Below, one piece after another: positions 1-15,593 of a stretch of 64,000 nucleotides of DNA; the stretch's first letter is position 1, and every line of letters starts with the position of its first letter. Under the pieces are notes generated by a model, which saw only the letters and a list, made by a program, of their open reading frames with translations, searched no databases and had not been told where the DNA came from. The translations under genes and the position numbers were made by a program. This stretch comes from Meandrina meandrites (lineage: Eukaryota > Cnidaria > Anthozoa > Scleractinia > Meandrinidae), in the NCBI GenBank assembly GCA_963693305.1, contig OY855912.1, positions 633,501 to 697,500 on the forward strand. Direction: 5' to 3'.

Positions 1-3000
1 TCTTATCGTCAACTGTTTCGCCCTGATTATCGTTCACTGCCTTTTTGAGCCACTTTCTAGCTTCTTCCTTCTTATTTTGCCGTAGAAACGTTTTCCCAAG
101 TAGTAGATGATTCTTAGAGAAGAAGTTTGGTTCTACTAAAGAGGAAAAAAGTGCATGCATTTCTTCTCATATAATAATTGACAAGATGTTGACATTATAG
201 TGACTGAGAAACAGGTTGTAATATTTACAGACCTTCAAACAAAATGTGGAGACTCCTCTTAAGAAGATATTTTTAATCAACAGCCATTTTTCAAGGCTGA
301 GAACATGTAATTTAATGCAATAAAAAAGTTGGACAGCTAAACTCATTGGCATGGTTTAATGATGGAGTCAAATGGTCTGGACCTGGGCCCCCTTGGAGGA
401 AATGTTCTGTGAAGCCTTGCACAACAAGCCATCCTATTCCCTAGATAAATAAAGATACTGAAGTCAAACTGAGGTGCGACAGATGACAGGCGCTTACTAA
501 TCATAGCATGTATAGAATATCTAATTGTCAATGAGTGATTTGTATCAAGGTATTTGCAGTCCACAAAACTGAGACATTCCCTGTACAGTAATGAGAGTTT
601 CTAGCTTAATGCACACACTGCCTGTGTGACTTTCAACAGCTATCCATGGTATTTTCTCATCATTCTTCTTGCCACTTGCTATTCTCAACCAATGTTGGTT
701 CTTGAAAGGTTTTCTCTTTTCTTTTCTCAGTCAAACACGAGTCGTGAATATTTCTTTTGCATGCTTTAACCTCTGCGATGGCTTGTTTTGCATCAGTAGA
801 AGAAACAAAACTTCTTGGACCAGGGTATTCTCAACCCATCCACGATAAGAAATTGGAAGCATTAGGCATTACTGTATTTTGAGGAAGTTGAAAAAGGTGA
901 GCAGTGAACAAAAATGTTGTCTAGTTTAAAGTTTAGCCTAAATTCTCAAATGTACCTGAAATGAAACCAGACATCATACTTAATCATTATCTTCGAAATG
1001 AATAATGAAATTTAATCTACATTTTAAATGATTTTGTCTGTATCAGTAGTATACTTACACTCTTCAGCTTTTTGAAAATGTGTCAAAGCCTGCAATAAAT
1101 AAACAAAGATTGATTTAATTTGTGAACAAAGTATACAGAGTAGTATAACTATCTAGCACAAAACACAATAAAAGTATTATTAATTAACAACAATATTTTT
1201 CTTTTGCAAACAAAACTGACTGGGTCTATGCAGTAATTTTACTTGTGGAAAATGAACTAAAAACCTAAAAAAGGACTTACGATCTTGCAAACTTTTATAT
1301 ACAATAAGTCAACTTTGTACAAACGCAATTAAAATTTCTGCTATTCAGTTAAAGCAACTGAAAATTGTCAAAAATGTGGAAGTCTGGAAATGTAACATTT
1401 AATACCACAGTGCCTGAAGAGGTTTATGGATTTAAAATTATGCTAATTAACCACGAAGAACTAGAACCTGGCACTATCAAAGTTCTCAGGAATCTGCCAG
1501 GGGTTTTCCCCTTCATCTCTTCCCATCATACAGTCAACAAAAGACCTGCTGATTGGCTGTGCACAGGTCAATATTAGGCGAACAGATTAGTCATTTCCTT
1601 TGTAAAGCCATGCTTTCTATTTGGGGCTGTTGGTAGGGAGAGTGGTGGTGTGGGGTGGGGGATGGTGGGAAGTATTTTCCTCACAACAACAAAATTATAT
1701 CTGTTCTTATTAAAACCAGATTTTAGCATCTGAAAAGGTTGATAACTAGTCTTAATGTTTACCTCCTCATATGTAGAAGATGGTGGTGTAGCAAAGAGAG
1801 CAGCTGCAATTTTCTTTGTGTACCAAGGCATGTCAGCAAAGGTAAAACACCTGATGTCAGGCAAAGCAAGCAAATGGATCAGCCCAAGGTCTCTGGTGTA
1901 CATTAACATTGTCAGACTAGCAGACTTTTTTATCCCTACTAAATATGCATAATTTCCAAACTTAATGAATGATACACTGCTGCAACAACAATTTCAACCA
2001 AGACTGAGTAAACCTCTGACAGTCTTTAATGAAGTCCCCATCCACAATAACATGTTTTCGCTGATGTCATTTTTCATTTAATATTGTCCCTCCCATTGTC
2101 CACACTGATATATGATTGAAATGCTCATCATTTTCATCAAATTTGACTAAGTCAAACTCAGTGGTATAATTTGGTAACATGAAGTCCTAACAATGTTTTT
2201 ACCATGCAAGGTTACAGCCAGTTAAATTGAGTTCTATTGCAAATAGAGATTAGATGTAGATCACATTCGAAAATTCAAGGGTTACCTACCAGAGACCAAG
2301 TAAATGCCGAGAAGTAGGATCACCTGGATTTAACTCGATTGCTTTCTACAAAGATAAATAACATGAACATATATATTAATCAGTTGGATTAGCTCAATTA
2401 AGTAGTTCAGTACACAGCTAACTTTACTATCAATGTCCTTTTGTTGAGGCCAGGACGTCTGCATCCTATCAGTCATGTGTACATATAAATCTTGTGCAAC
2501 TTTAAAGTGAAATGGCAAGATTGAATTGTAGCATATTATATGAGCTTACTGATAAATGTTTGGCTAGCTGGGACAGAATACCAAAGGCAGGAGCTGAAGA
2601 TAAAGATTAATAATTATTGTTAACCACCTCAATTCTCACCTCGAAATGTTCCTTCATGATGTATGCATTTTGTAATTTAGCCTTTGAACCTTCATAGTCA
2701 CCAACAATTGAGAGGCCAATGGCATACCACTGAGTAAGATAACATAGCAACATATTTAATTTTTATTTCACCAATTCTCAATAATCTCTAACTTGGAACC
2801 CAGATCTTCAATGGCTGCATCATACAGAATGAGATCTGTTTTTTTTTTCTGTGTCTGTGTACAAGATAAAAATAATCTCTCTTTAGAGACTGCTTCAAGG
2901 ATTGGTTGACTGTTGGAGGACCAACACTAGTCACTAATGTCTGAAATACATGTTCATCTTAAGCCATTTGTAAGCAAGCTAATTAAGTGGTTAACACTTA

Positions 3001-4369
3001 TCAACAAGAATCAGGCTATACTATTAAACTTCAAGCTTAATTATGAATGGATAAAAGCATTAAGCAGAGAATCATCCTGACAGGACACACCACAGATTCA
3101 GTTTCAGCAGATTGAACATTTCAGATATAACAAGTGGTGTTTATGTGAAAGTATACAAGCTCATGAGCCAAAGATAGTCGCCGTTGTAACAGAATTGAGT
3201 TCCAGATGGTTTCTCTAACATCATGGCGGCCATATTATTTTGTGCCCCTCGGAAGGACACAAATATGGTGCCTCCATACTGAGCTTTATAAATTTGCGTG
3301 GAAAGGTTCGGAAAATAAATCACGAAATTATGGAACACCACACAGACCTGAAACTTGGAGAAATTGTTTATTATGTATTTATCCTCTATAATATTTGAAA
3401 TTCATAGCTTCTGCAATTGAATGGTTTTGAATTTATTTTTTGATTGTGTGACAGTGAGAACCAACAATAGGACTAGCCATTGCCTCAGGCAGATGCCTAT
3501 TTGTGGCAGAATTGATAAGATTTTGCCGCTACACTGATTACCTTATGACAGGCAAAATTCTTGTCATCCAGGCTCAAAGCTAGTTTTGCATGTTCCAGAG
3601 CTTCATATGTTAATTTTTTCTTAATGTCTGCATCTTTGGTATCTTCTGCCAACAGTCTACAAGCTCTTGCTAATCTCCACTCCACCTCAGCATTTTGAGA
3701 ATCTTTGTGTCTGAGAAGTAAGTCGTACAGTTCTTGTGTTTTATTGTTGTCAAACAACTCATCTGCCGTCTTTATATCAAGTTCCAACTCGCTCATTTCT
3801 TTTGATTCTGATGCCACCGAAGTCTCTTTTTCTTGAGGTTTCGATGCTCCCCACCAACCAAGAGCAAGCAATGGAGGAACTACTCTGCCAGACTGAGATT
3901 TCTTCACAAGTTGGCTACACAGTATATAAATCTACAAAATTAATATTATATTATTTTTAACAGTATTAAATATTTATCAGACTATGGATTAACCATTTAC
4001 ATGGGTGAGTAGCCAATAAGAGAGGTGTCCATATATGGTGAAATATAACTACGATGGGCCACTAGGCTCGTATACAGACTTAACTTTACCTATAACTAAT
4101 TAAGCACTTACATCCAGGATTGTTTAATAAGTACTTCATGTTTGACTGGGTTATTTGACATTTCCATGTTACCTCATATTGACGGAATTACATGTAGGTG
4201 TGTTTTGGTGAACATTTATTAATGAGGACACTTTGTGATGCCTATCATAAAGAATGATTGTATATCTCATTATTTAGTGTCCAATCCTGGACTGACGCAA
4301 ATCTAAGGAAACAAATTGTGCAAATTGTTTGGTTACAGAAAATGTTCATGCCCCCCCCCCCCCCCCCCC

Positions 4370-4416
<47 letters not shown>

Positions 4417-6408
4417 GGGATTGGAAATTCCTGGGGTTGGGGGCCAAAAAGTTTAAGAAGTGACAGGAAAATCCCTTCCGTGTGGGGGAAGGTGTGGATA
4501 TTTTCTGTAGCCATACCAGTTTAAACAACTTTTGTGACTAGTACAGTGCGTTTTAAAGCAACCAGGCAACTATTAGTGGATTTCCAATTAATTACAACAC
4601 CTCCACTGGATTTTCAAGTAGCACTAAACCTTGGTGAAACTGCCCCTTTAAATTTAAACTACTTTTTTGCTTGATAAACCATTGGAAAGTGATACAAATA
4701 CCAGTGGTTTGCTTGATTCAGAGACAGCAGAAATGGTTGGGAATTTTCCACTGCCTATGATGTAAACTCTTGCTGGTCCAGACATGTTTTTGTTTGCTTT
4801 ACAAAGTAAATAAAGATTTTTCTGACCAAAATCAGTGCTTGAATGACAAAGAAAATAATAATTTCAGTCCAAATGGAGAAAAGTGTTTGGAAAATATTTA
4901 CAAATGATGGCTAACTCATGAAACCATGATCAATGGGCCAATAATGGCTTCCCTGTGGCTTCTTGAAATAAATTATGACTTTAACCAAGTATAAAATTAA
5001 TATTTATCATATGACCCGTACGGACCCGCACGCTATTTCCTTGGAAAACCATAAGAAAAAAAAGTCCCGTATGAGGGCCATACGCCTTCATCTAACAGGG
5101 CCGGAAAAAGCCGTACGGCCCCACTAGAAAAGCGTACGGACCCGCAACTGCCGCGCGATGGATTTTGAAACCATTGGATTCGATAATCTTGAACTCAAAA
5201 TGAGCGATAGTTATTCTGAAGATTATTCCGAAAGCAAAGAATATCCGGCTGCTTTGTAAGCGCTGAAATTGAAAACAAAACATGTTCAAACGCGGTAAAT
5301 GATGAAGAACTGCATTAATTTATTCGGCAACAACAACTCCTGACAACATCAATAAAATCGAAATGAAAGCGGCCATAAAAACTCAGTGAAAAACTACACA
5401 CTCGTACATAAACGCATTCTGTGGTTTCTAAATAAAACCGTAATCATTGATAAACATTGAAGTCAAAGTACGAATGCCAAGATAATTTCTCTTGTTCAGT
5501 TTGAAACTCTGCAGCTGTGTAATTCTTCAATCACAACAAAGAAAATGCGATTACCTGTAAGACTGTGTTTGCGACTAACCTTACACAGTGTTCCACTAGT
5601 TCTCACGAAGTATTTTAGCCACTAGCTGGAAGACAACCGTAATTAGAGTTCAACACCATCGAGGAACTAACGAATTCAGTGACTAGCTAGGCAGCAACGG
5701 CAGACATTTAGAATCCTCAGTGATAAAGAAAACAACTTGAAGCTGAAGCCCGAACGGGGAAACGATGCGAAGCAAAATCCTCCGCTGCTTGTACAATCCT
5801 ATTCCAACATCAAACTGTCCGATTAGAATTGTTGTTTTTAACATCCAAAATCCTTCTTGGTTGAAAAGTAATCAATCCTCTTGTTCAAACCAAGCACTAG
5901 GATGAATTTCGGCTCAAGAATAAACGTCGCTTTGTTATTCAATTCAGTCTTAGCTTAGAGTACGACTAGCCAAAACGTCGTGCAAATTCTTTGTCGTAAT
6001 CCTTCTTAAACGTTGCTTTTGAAATTTCTACTAACTGCAGTCGTGTAGAAAGAATTTGTCCGGGTTGAAATCTCCTTGGAATGAAGCTAAAACTCGAAGA
6101 TTTGGTTGTAATTGTGACAGTTTTAACAGAAGTTTGAATACTCTGTGTCAGACTCTGTGCGCATCGCAGTTCAAATGCACTTCACTGGCTTCCCCAAAAC
6201 ATTACGGGCTACCATTGGCTTTTCAAAATGCGCGCGAAACGGGCTGCAGCGTCTGAATCAACGAATGGAAAACAATAAAAAAGAAAATTAGTGGTCATAT
6301 GATAAAATGCTTATTGACTGAGTTAGGTCGGGCCGGACGGGAAAATATTTGGCTCTTGGTCAGGATGCACGGACCTCGCTGCGCTCGGTCCGTACGTCCT
6401 GACCTCGA

Positions 6409-6450
<42 letters not shown>

Positions 6451-7117
6451 GACATATTATTTGGTCCATGAAAAATTATAGCTTACTTTTTAAAAGCAGC
6501 TGACTGGTTTCAACTGATTGCAAGTAAATGTGGTTGCACTGTCAATAAATCTTTAAGCAGAAGGAACCAGAATGAACCACAGTAACTTTTATACAAAATC
6601 AGATGAGTGGAACACAAGAAAAACCCTGAGTCAATAACACCAGAAAAAATCTCATATACTGAATTTCTAGAAAGCTCACTTTAGCTTTTGCTTTGAATAT
6701 TAGCTTTTTAATAAATCCCACTTCGGCCAATATAACACGTTTCAAAATAAAAAAAATGGACTTTGACCTTTGATTAATTTAGGATTTGAGGTTTGCCCAA
6801 GGTGACACAGGCATTTGAGATTTTCTCTGTCCAATCTTTTGCCAGAGAAACTCAAATAGCCTATTGAATTAAAATTAAAGGTTAATCAGGCTTAAATATC
6901 ATTCTCAGCTATAGATAGCACGCGAATAAAATAAAATGTCTTTGTTGTTGTTTACGTTTAAAACTTGAGGTAGAAGTAAACATACCCTGCTTTGAATGTG
7001 CCTTCTGACATTGTCAGGCGTTTTAATCCGCTGAAATACGTTTACAGCAAATCCTTTCTCTGCAAATATCGCTCGAATACGCCAAGCGAAACGTCCTTTC
7101 CCAAAAACAGCCGCCAT
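1..7117 (-). CDS. RMDN1: RMDN1-like TPR protein (regulator of microtubule dynamics 1), 3' end outside window
   Basis: Exons on the minus strand: 7117-6986 (tentative first exon), 3892-3542, 2729-2640, 2345-2290, 1850-1763, 1089-1059, and 135 to the left edge. All internal junctions have GT/AG sites and compatible phases. Diagnostic pieces match the vertebrate RMDN1 family: WRLARACR, VGDYEGSKAK, NAYIMKEHFE, FADMPWYTKKIA, LFATPPSSTYEE and NFFSKNHLLLGKTFL. The family consists of TPR-like helical-repeat proteins linked to microtubules and mitochondria. About 294 codons are present against about 314 in human RMDN1, so roughly 20 C-terminal residues lie outside the window. The proposed first exon starts MAAVFGKGRFAWRIR, Arg-rich and acid-poor like a mitochondrial presequence, and ends in a GTATGT donor in the right phase. 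It lies 3.1 kb upstream, so it is less certain than the other exons. An alternative acceptor for exon 2 at 3914 would break phase with it. Divergent from FOXJ1. Confidence 0.88.
4053..4091 (+). repeat. SINE 3'-end fragment
   Basis: The stretch around GGCTCGTATACAGACTT matches the 3' end of the two full tRNA-derived SINEs at 21471-21764 and 52139-52439, here in plus orientation. Only about 40 bp survive, so this is a 5'-truncated or decayed copy. Confidence 0.6.
4350..4413. repeat. Compound microsatellite: poly-C followed by (AC)n
   Basis: About 19 C residues are followed directly by roughly 20 AC dinucleotide units. Open reading frames crossing it are pure repeat artefacts (poly-Pro, Thr-His, Val-Cys). 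Confidence 0.95.
6310..6450. mobile_element. Palindromic MITE-like element
   Basis: The ends CTTATTGACTGAG and CTCAGTCAATAAG are inverted copies, and the complementarity continues through GGGCCGGACGGGAAAATATT almost to the centre. The 141-bp unit is nearly all inverted repeat. No open reading frame and no clear target duplication were seen. Confidence 0.75.
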
Positions 7118-10100
7118 TTTGAAAACCTTGGTAAACTGGGGCAGAGTTTTTTGTGAAGCCTCGGTCGTCCAAAGGTTAGAAAGGACCACATCGAATCGAC
7201 TCAAACTCGCGTCGCAAGATCTTCGGAAATCCTAACACTTGGTTGTCTTTAATGCCATTTTATATAAAAAGATAACCTTAACAGGTCTTTACAGTGGCGA
7301 TGCAAAAGACATGCAAAATTATAGCGGAGGGATTTGGGATTTGTGTTTATCTCAATGGTAAACATGAAATCAAGAACTCCAAAATTTAGTTTCTTATTAC
7401 AAATCTACGGTTTTACTGTATAAGAGTAATAAGATACACTTCACTCACCTCACGAAACCAAGACTAGGATGTAACGTCTCATGAAACGTAACGCCGTGTA
7501 AAAATATAATGTTTAAACAAGCAAGCAACCGTGGACGATGATCCTACTGGTATACGTTGGTTTGGCCAGCCGAAATATAGTACACAAATTTAAAACCTTT
7601 CTACGTTGTATCGGTTTCTGCTTTTTTATAGTCTTATAAAAATATAATGACCGCTGCTCGCCACAGGTCACCCAACCACTACCATTGTTCACCAATTATT
7701 TATTTACATAATGTAACTGAGGGAATTCTCTCAGGGAAGGTGATTAAAGGGCCACCGTCAACCATAATGCTTTGCGTAATATTAATACAGAAATAATTAC
7801 GGATCTTTTGTGGAAGGGATAACTTTCACCCGGGCCCCGGGAACTTTCATCAAACTGCATGTTTTGTTTTTTAACGCCCAATAACTCCAGAATAAAAATT
7901 GTTTCTTCAGCTGATCTAAATGGCTCATTTTAGATGTGATTTGGCTGATATGTTCGTGCAAATATCGAAAACAACAACAACAGAGGCTCGCAAAGGACAC
8001 TTATTGATTATTTCTGATATCGCTCGCTGGAAGTCGGCGTGAATACTTTCATTATTATTGGTGGTTTTCACTGTCACGCAATAAAAAAAATAAATTCGAA
8101 ACCATCCAACGACAGAAGCTATGAATTTCAAATATTATAGAAGCTAATAGATAAACAATTTGTCCAAGTCTCAGGTCTGAGCGGTGTACCGTTTGCGAAA
8201 GGAAGAAAGGAGAAGGGAGGGAGGGAACGCGTCCCTCCCCCACTCCCCTACCCTTTCGACGCAGGCTACTTCTGCACTTACTTCGCTCTCAGCAAAGGGA
8301 ACTGAATTCACCATGATGTAATTTTTACTTGACGAAATATCCTGAAACCAAATCTTCTATTTAGCGTTGGGGTGAATTACGGAATAGCGTGCTCTGCGAT
8401 TAAACTAAAGAAACAAACATTTATAGCTTCAGTGTAGGTTGCAAAGCACCCAAAACGATAATAAGGCTGAGCACAAATGAAATATCAGATCCAGTTTGTT
8501 GTCACGTAAACACCTGTCTTTGGAATATGACTGAAAGTAGCCTGGATAGAAGAGCAAAAGCGATCTATTATAATTTCGGTTTTTTTCTGTTAAGGCTTCT
8601 TTTCTGTTCATAAAGATCGATAATAAAACTACCAACTTATCTTTTAAGAATAAAAAATAAAAAATTGTAATTTAATACATGAAAGGAAAGGAAACACAAT
8701 ATTTGTTTTTGGACAAACCGGATATTTTGCTTAAGTCTGACACGTTGATAAATGATAAGTTTTATTCCAGCTATAATGGCACCTTGATGCGCCGCCGAAA
8801 GATATATAGTGTCTAATATTTACTGTCTGACGCCTCGTCAATTTAAAATCATTTTCAATTGTAGGCCGACACTTAACTGTCTTTGCCACGCAAATTACAG
8901 TCCTTTCTTTTCCAGAAACGGAGTTAAATTTTATCAAAATTGCTTCCAATCAGCTCTAAGAACCCAATATTCAAACGAAGCGGATAAAGAACAGAATTGA
9001 TAGCGGAATTTAAACACCTGTTCCGCTAAGCCACGCAATAGAACAAAAATATTTATTTCATTTTAACTGTCAGTGATCGTTTACCATTTAGTGAAAGATC
9101 AGTTGCGCCAAACCGGGGCTTCCTTACAGAAATGTATGAGAATATTTACTGCTTATTGCATTATCATTTTTCATAAGTATAAACCAGCTGCACAATAGCA
9201 CGAAAATAAGACACAATATTTGAAGCATCTCATTCGCACATATCTTTATGAGGTTTTCAATCTCATTATAAATCAATTATCGGAGTGGCTAATCCTTGTC
9301 GTAAAACTAAACCTAAAATGTGCAAGAACATTTTAATATTCCATTTTAATTCCTCCTGTAATTTTCTTTCGGGACCACAGTACAAAAGTTTTAATTTAAA
9401 AAGAAGACTTCTCATTAAAAAGAAGAAAAAGAACACGTCATTTTTAATAAATCAGAATGGAAGCGTAGCAGATTGCTAAGTTTATACCGCAACCTAGAAC
9501 TGATGCCTGAAAATTACCGCTATATTATCTAAAATATGAAAAGTTTAAAAAAAATAAATTTAATACAGCACATTTGGGTTGCCGGACAGCAACAAGGAAG
9601 CTAGCTGTCGCTCACCATGAAAATTTAATGACTATGTAAGGGCGTAAGTGAAAACTCCTGCTTTGATGAACACCTTTGACAGTTTGTAAACCAGTTTGCG
9701 CAAGAAAATTTACATGCTGCCAGCTACGTGAGGTGACATATTTCCGTTGTCAGAAATAACCGGTAGTTTGGATCGCTCTAAAAGGCCAATATTCAGACAT
9801 TTTCCAAATATTTTCATATGTAGATCAAGATCACACGGTTTCCCAGTCCACAAAAAGTGAATAATGTTTGAAAAAATTGAGGGTGTCACGATTTTGCGGT
9901 CACGCAAGTCAAGCAAATATTCCAAAAGTAAGAGGATAGCTTGACATGTGGATAAAATTTTACAATCAAAGATAAAACCAGAAGTTAACGATTTACAAAC
10001 TTCTGATAAAATATATTTTACATTCAGAGATAAACATCCGTTCCCTGTTCGTGTGCTTCATCATGCCCAAGTTCATAGCGACCTTGGTGGAATGAAAATT

Positions 10101-10600
10101 ACAGCAAAGGTCGCGACAATTTTGTGTTAAACGTGCTAATGAAAACCGGATGTGATTTGTCATGTATTGCTTTTTCCTCCTTTATGATGTGTTTGTTCTT
10201 TCATATCGAAGGTAGTATCCATTACTTCATCTAAACCCCAAAGCGCAATGGAAAAGAAAATTCTGAACCTAATTTACAGCTAACTTGTCACATCTTAAAT
10301 TACAGGGAAAAGATAATGAACGATGCATTGCAAAAGTTTCCAACTCACTAGAGCATGGAAACACTTTAACCTTCTGCGGTTAAATTACGTCACCAGTTTA
10401 TTCCATTTCCTACGCTTTTGTTTTGCTTAGCACGTCCCTGATAAAACGAAATCTTCACTAAAATGTTCATGGAGCAAACTTTTCAAGTACATTTTGTTTC
10501 AGCGGAAGAGAAATGTGACCCGTTGCCAAGTGAAATGTTTATCAAATCAGCTCGTAACCATTTCCGGTTAAGTTCGATTTCCCGCACGCGCTTGGATTAT
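7118..10600. other. Intergenic region between RMDN1 and FOXJ1
   Basis: AT-rich sequence with only short chance reading frames. A stretch at 8060-8200, around TTTTCACTGTCACGC and TTTGTCCAAGTCTC, recurs at 61720-61850 and is therefore a dispersed repeat. No gene or RNA was recognised. Confidence 0.6.
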
Positions 10601-10626
10601 GGACGATATAAACAACTGGGATATCG

Positions 10627-10709
10627 TAGCAACGCATAGCCAATCAACACCTTGCATTTGGCGTCTGCAGATAATGCAATTAACCCATAGCAACGAGTTG
10701 ACCAATCAA
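10627..10709 (+). promoter_or_regulatory. Paired AGCAAC/CCAAT composite sites upstream of FOXJ1
   Basis: Two copies of the same arrangement lie about 780 and 700 bp upstream of the FOXJ1 ATG: TAGCAACG, then 5 or 6 bp, then CCAATCAA (10627-10647 and 10688-10709). AGCAAC is half of the RFX X-box, and CCAAT is the NF-Y site. RFX and FoxJ factors act together on ciliary genes in animals. The second copy continues leftwards as CCATAGCAAC, a fuller X-box match. Promoter function is inferred from sequence and position only. Confidence 0.4.
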
Positions 10710-11411
10710 ATGGCAGAAAGTTGTTTATAGCGCTTTGTTACTTTGATTAATTCAGGCAGACAAAAATAATAGCCGGCGACGATGCTCATTCATTACATTT
10801 ACTCACACTTGCTTGCAACGAGCGTTTGCTTCTACCTGCTAAATAGAAAAGGAACAAATCGGTCTCCAGTGGGTACTATTTTGACAGCATAAAATCGACG
10901 ACTGCAATTTTCACACCCTGCGAGAGTTTGATGACACGAAAATGTTTCACAGCGATCTAAAGTGCCCATTTCTGTCTGCTGAAATTTCTGCTTAAGCAGG
11001 TCGCTTTAAATCATCGGACACTTTTGCTGTTGTTTCTGATCGCAATCCATCAGGAGGAACAACATTTCTCTGGTTTATCAGTCTAAGGGATTTGGAAACG
11101 GTGAATATTGAATCTCAATCAGCGGAACCACTGGAGTGGGTTAGTTTGCATTCGAAAGGGTTCGTAATTTAATTGCTACAATTCTTCGGTGTTACAGCTC
11201 TGACACTCTTACGTACGTCAGAGAGACGCTTATACCTGCCTTAGTAAATCAACTGTAAAGCCTAAGCTGTGACAAACTGATCAACGTACACAGGAAATAT
11301 AACAATCGCAAAACGTCGTCTGGATAGCATTTGGACTTGATCTAGCGGCCGCGAACGATCTAAAACGGGACAGCTGCGAAAAACACCAAAGTTAGTCGGC
11401 GCCGGGCTATT

Positions 11412-15593
<4,182 letters not shown>

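Larger units (their letters stand above)
3915..6985. other. Large RMDN1 intron 1, repeat-bearing
   Basis: No coding exon was recognised between the tentative RMDN1 exon 1 and exon 2. It contains a SINE 3' fragment, a poly-C/AC microsatellite, a CG-rich patch at 5018-5160 in which CGTACGGACCCGCA occurs twice, and a palindromic element at 6310-6450. If exon 1 is wrong, this is simply upstream flank. Confidence 0.5.

Noticed and set aside
4245..4528. Frames of 60-89 codons near 4.3 kb
   Set aside because: They are translations of the poly-C/AC microsatellite.
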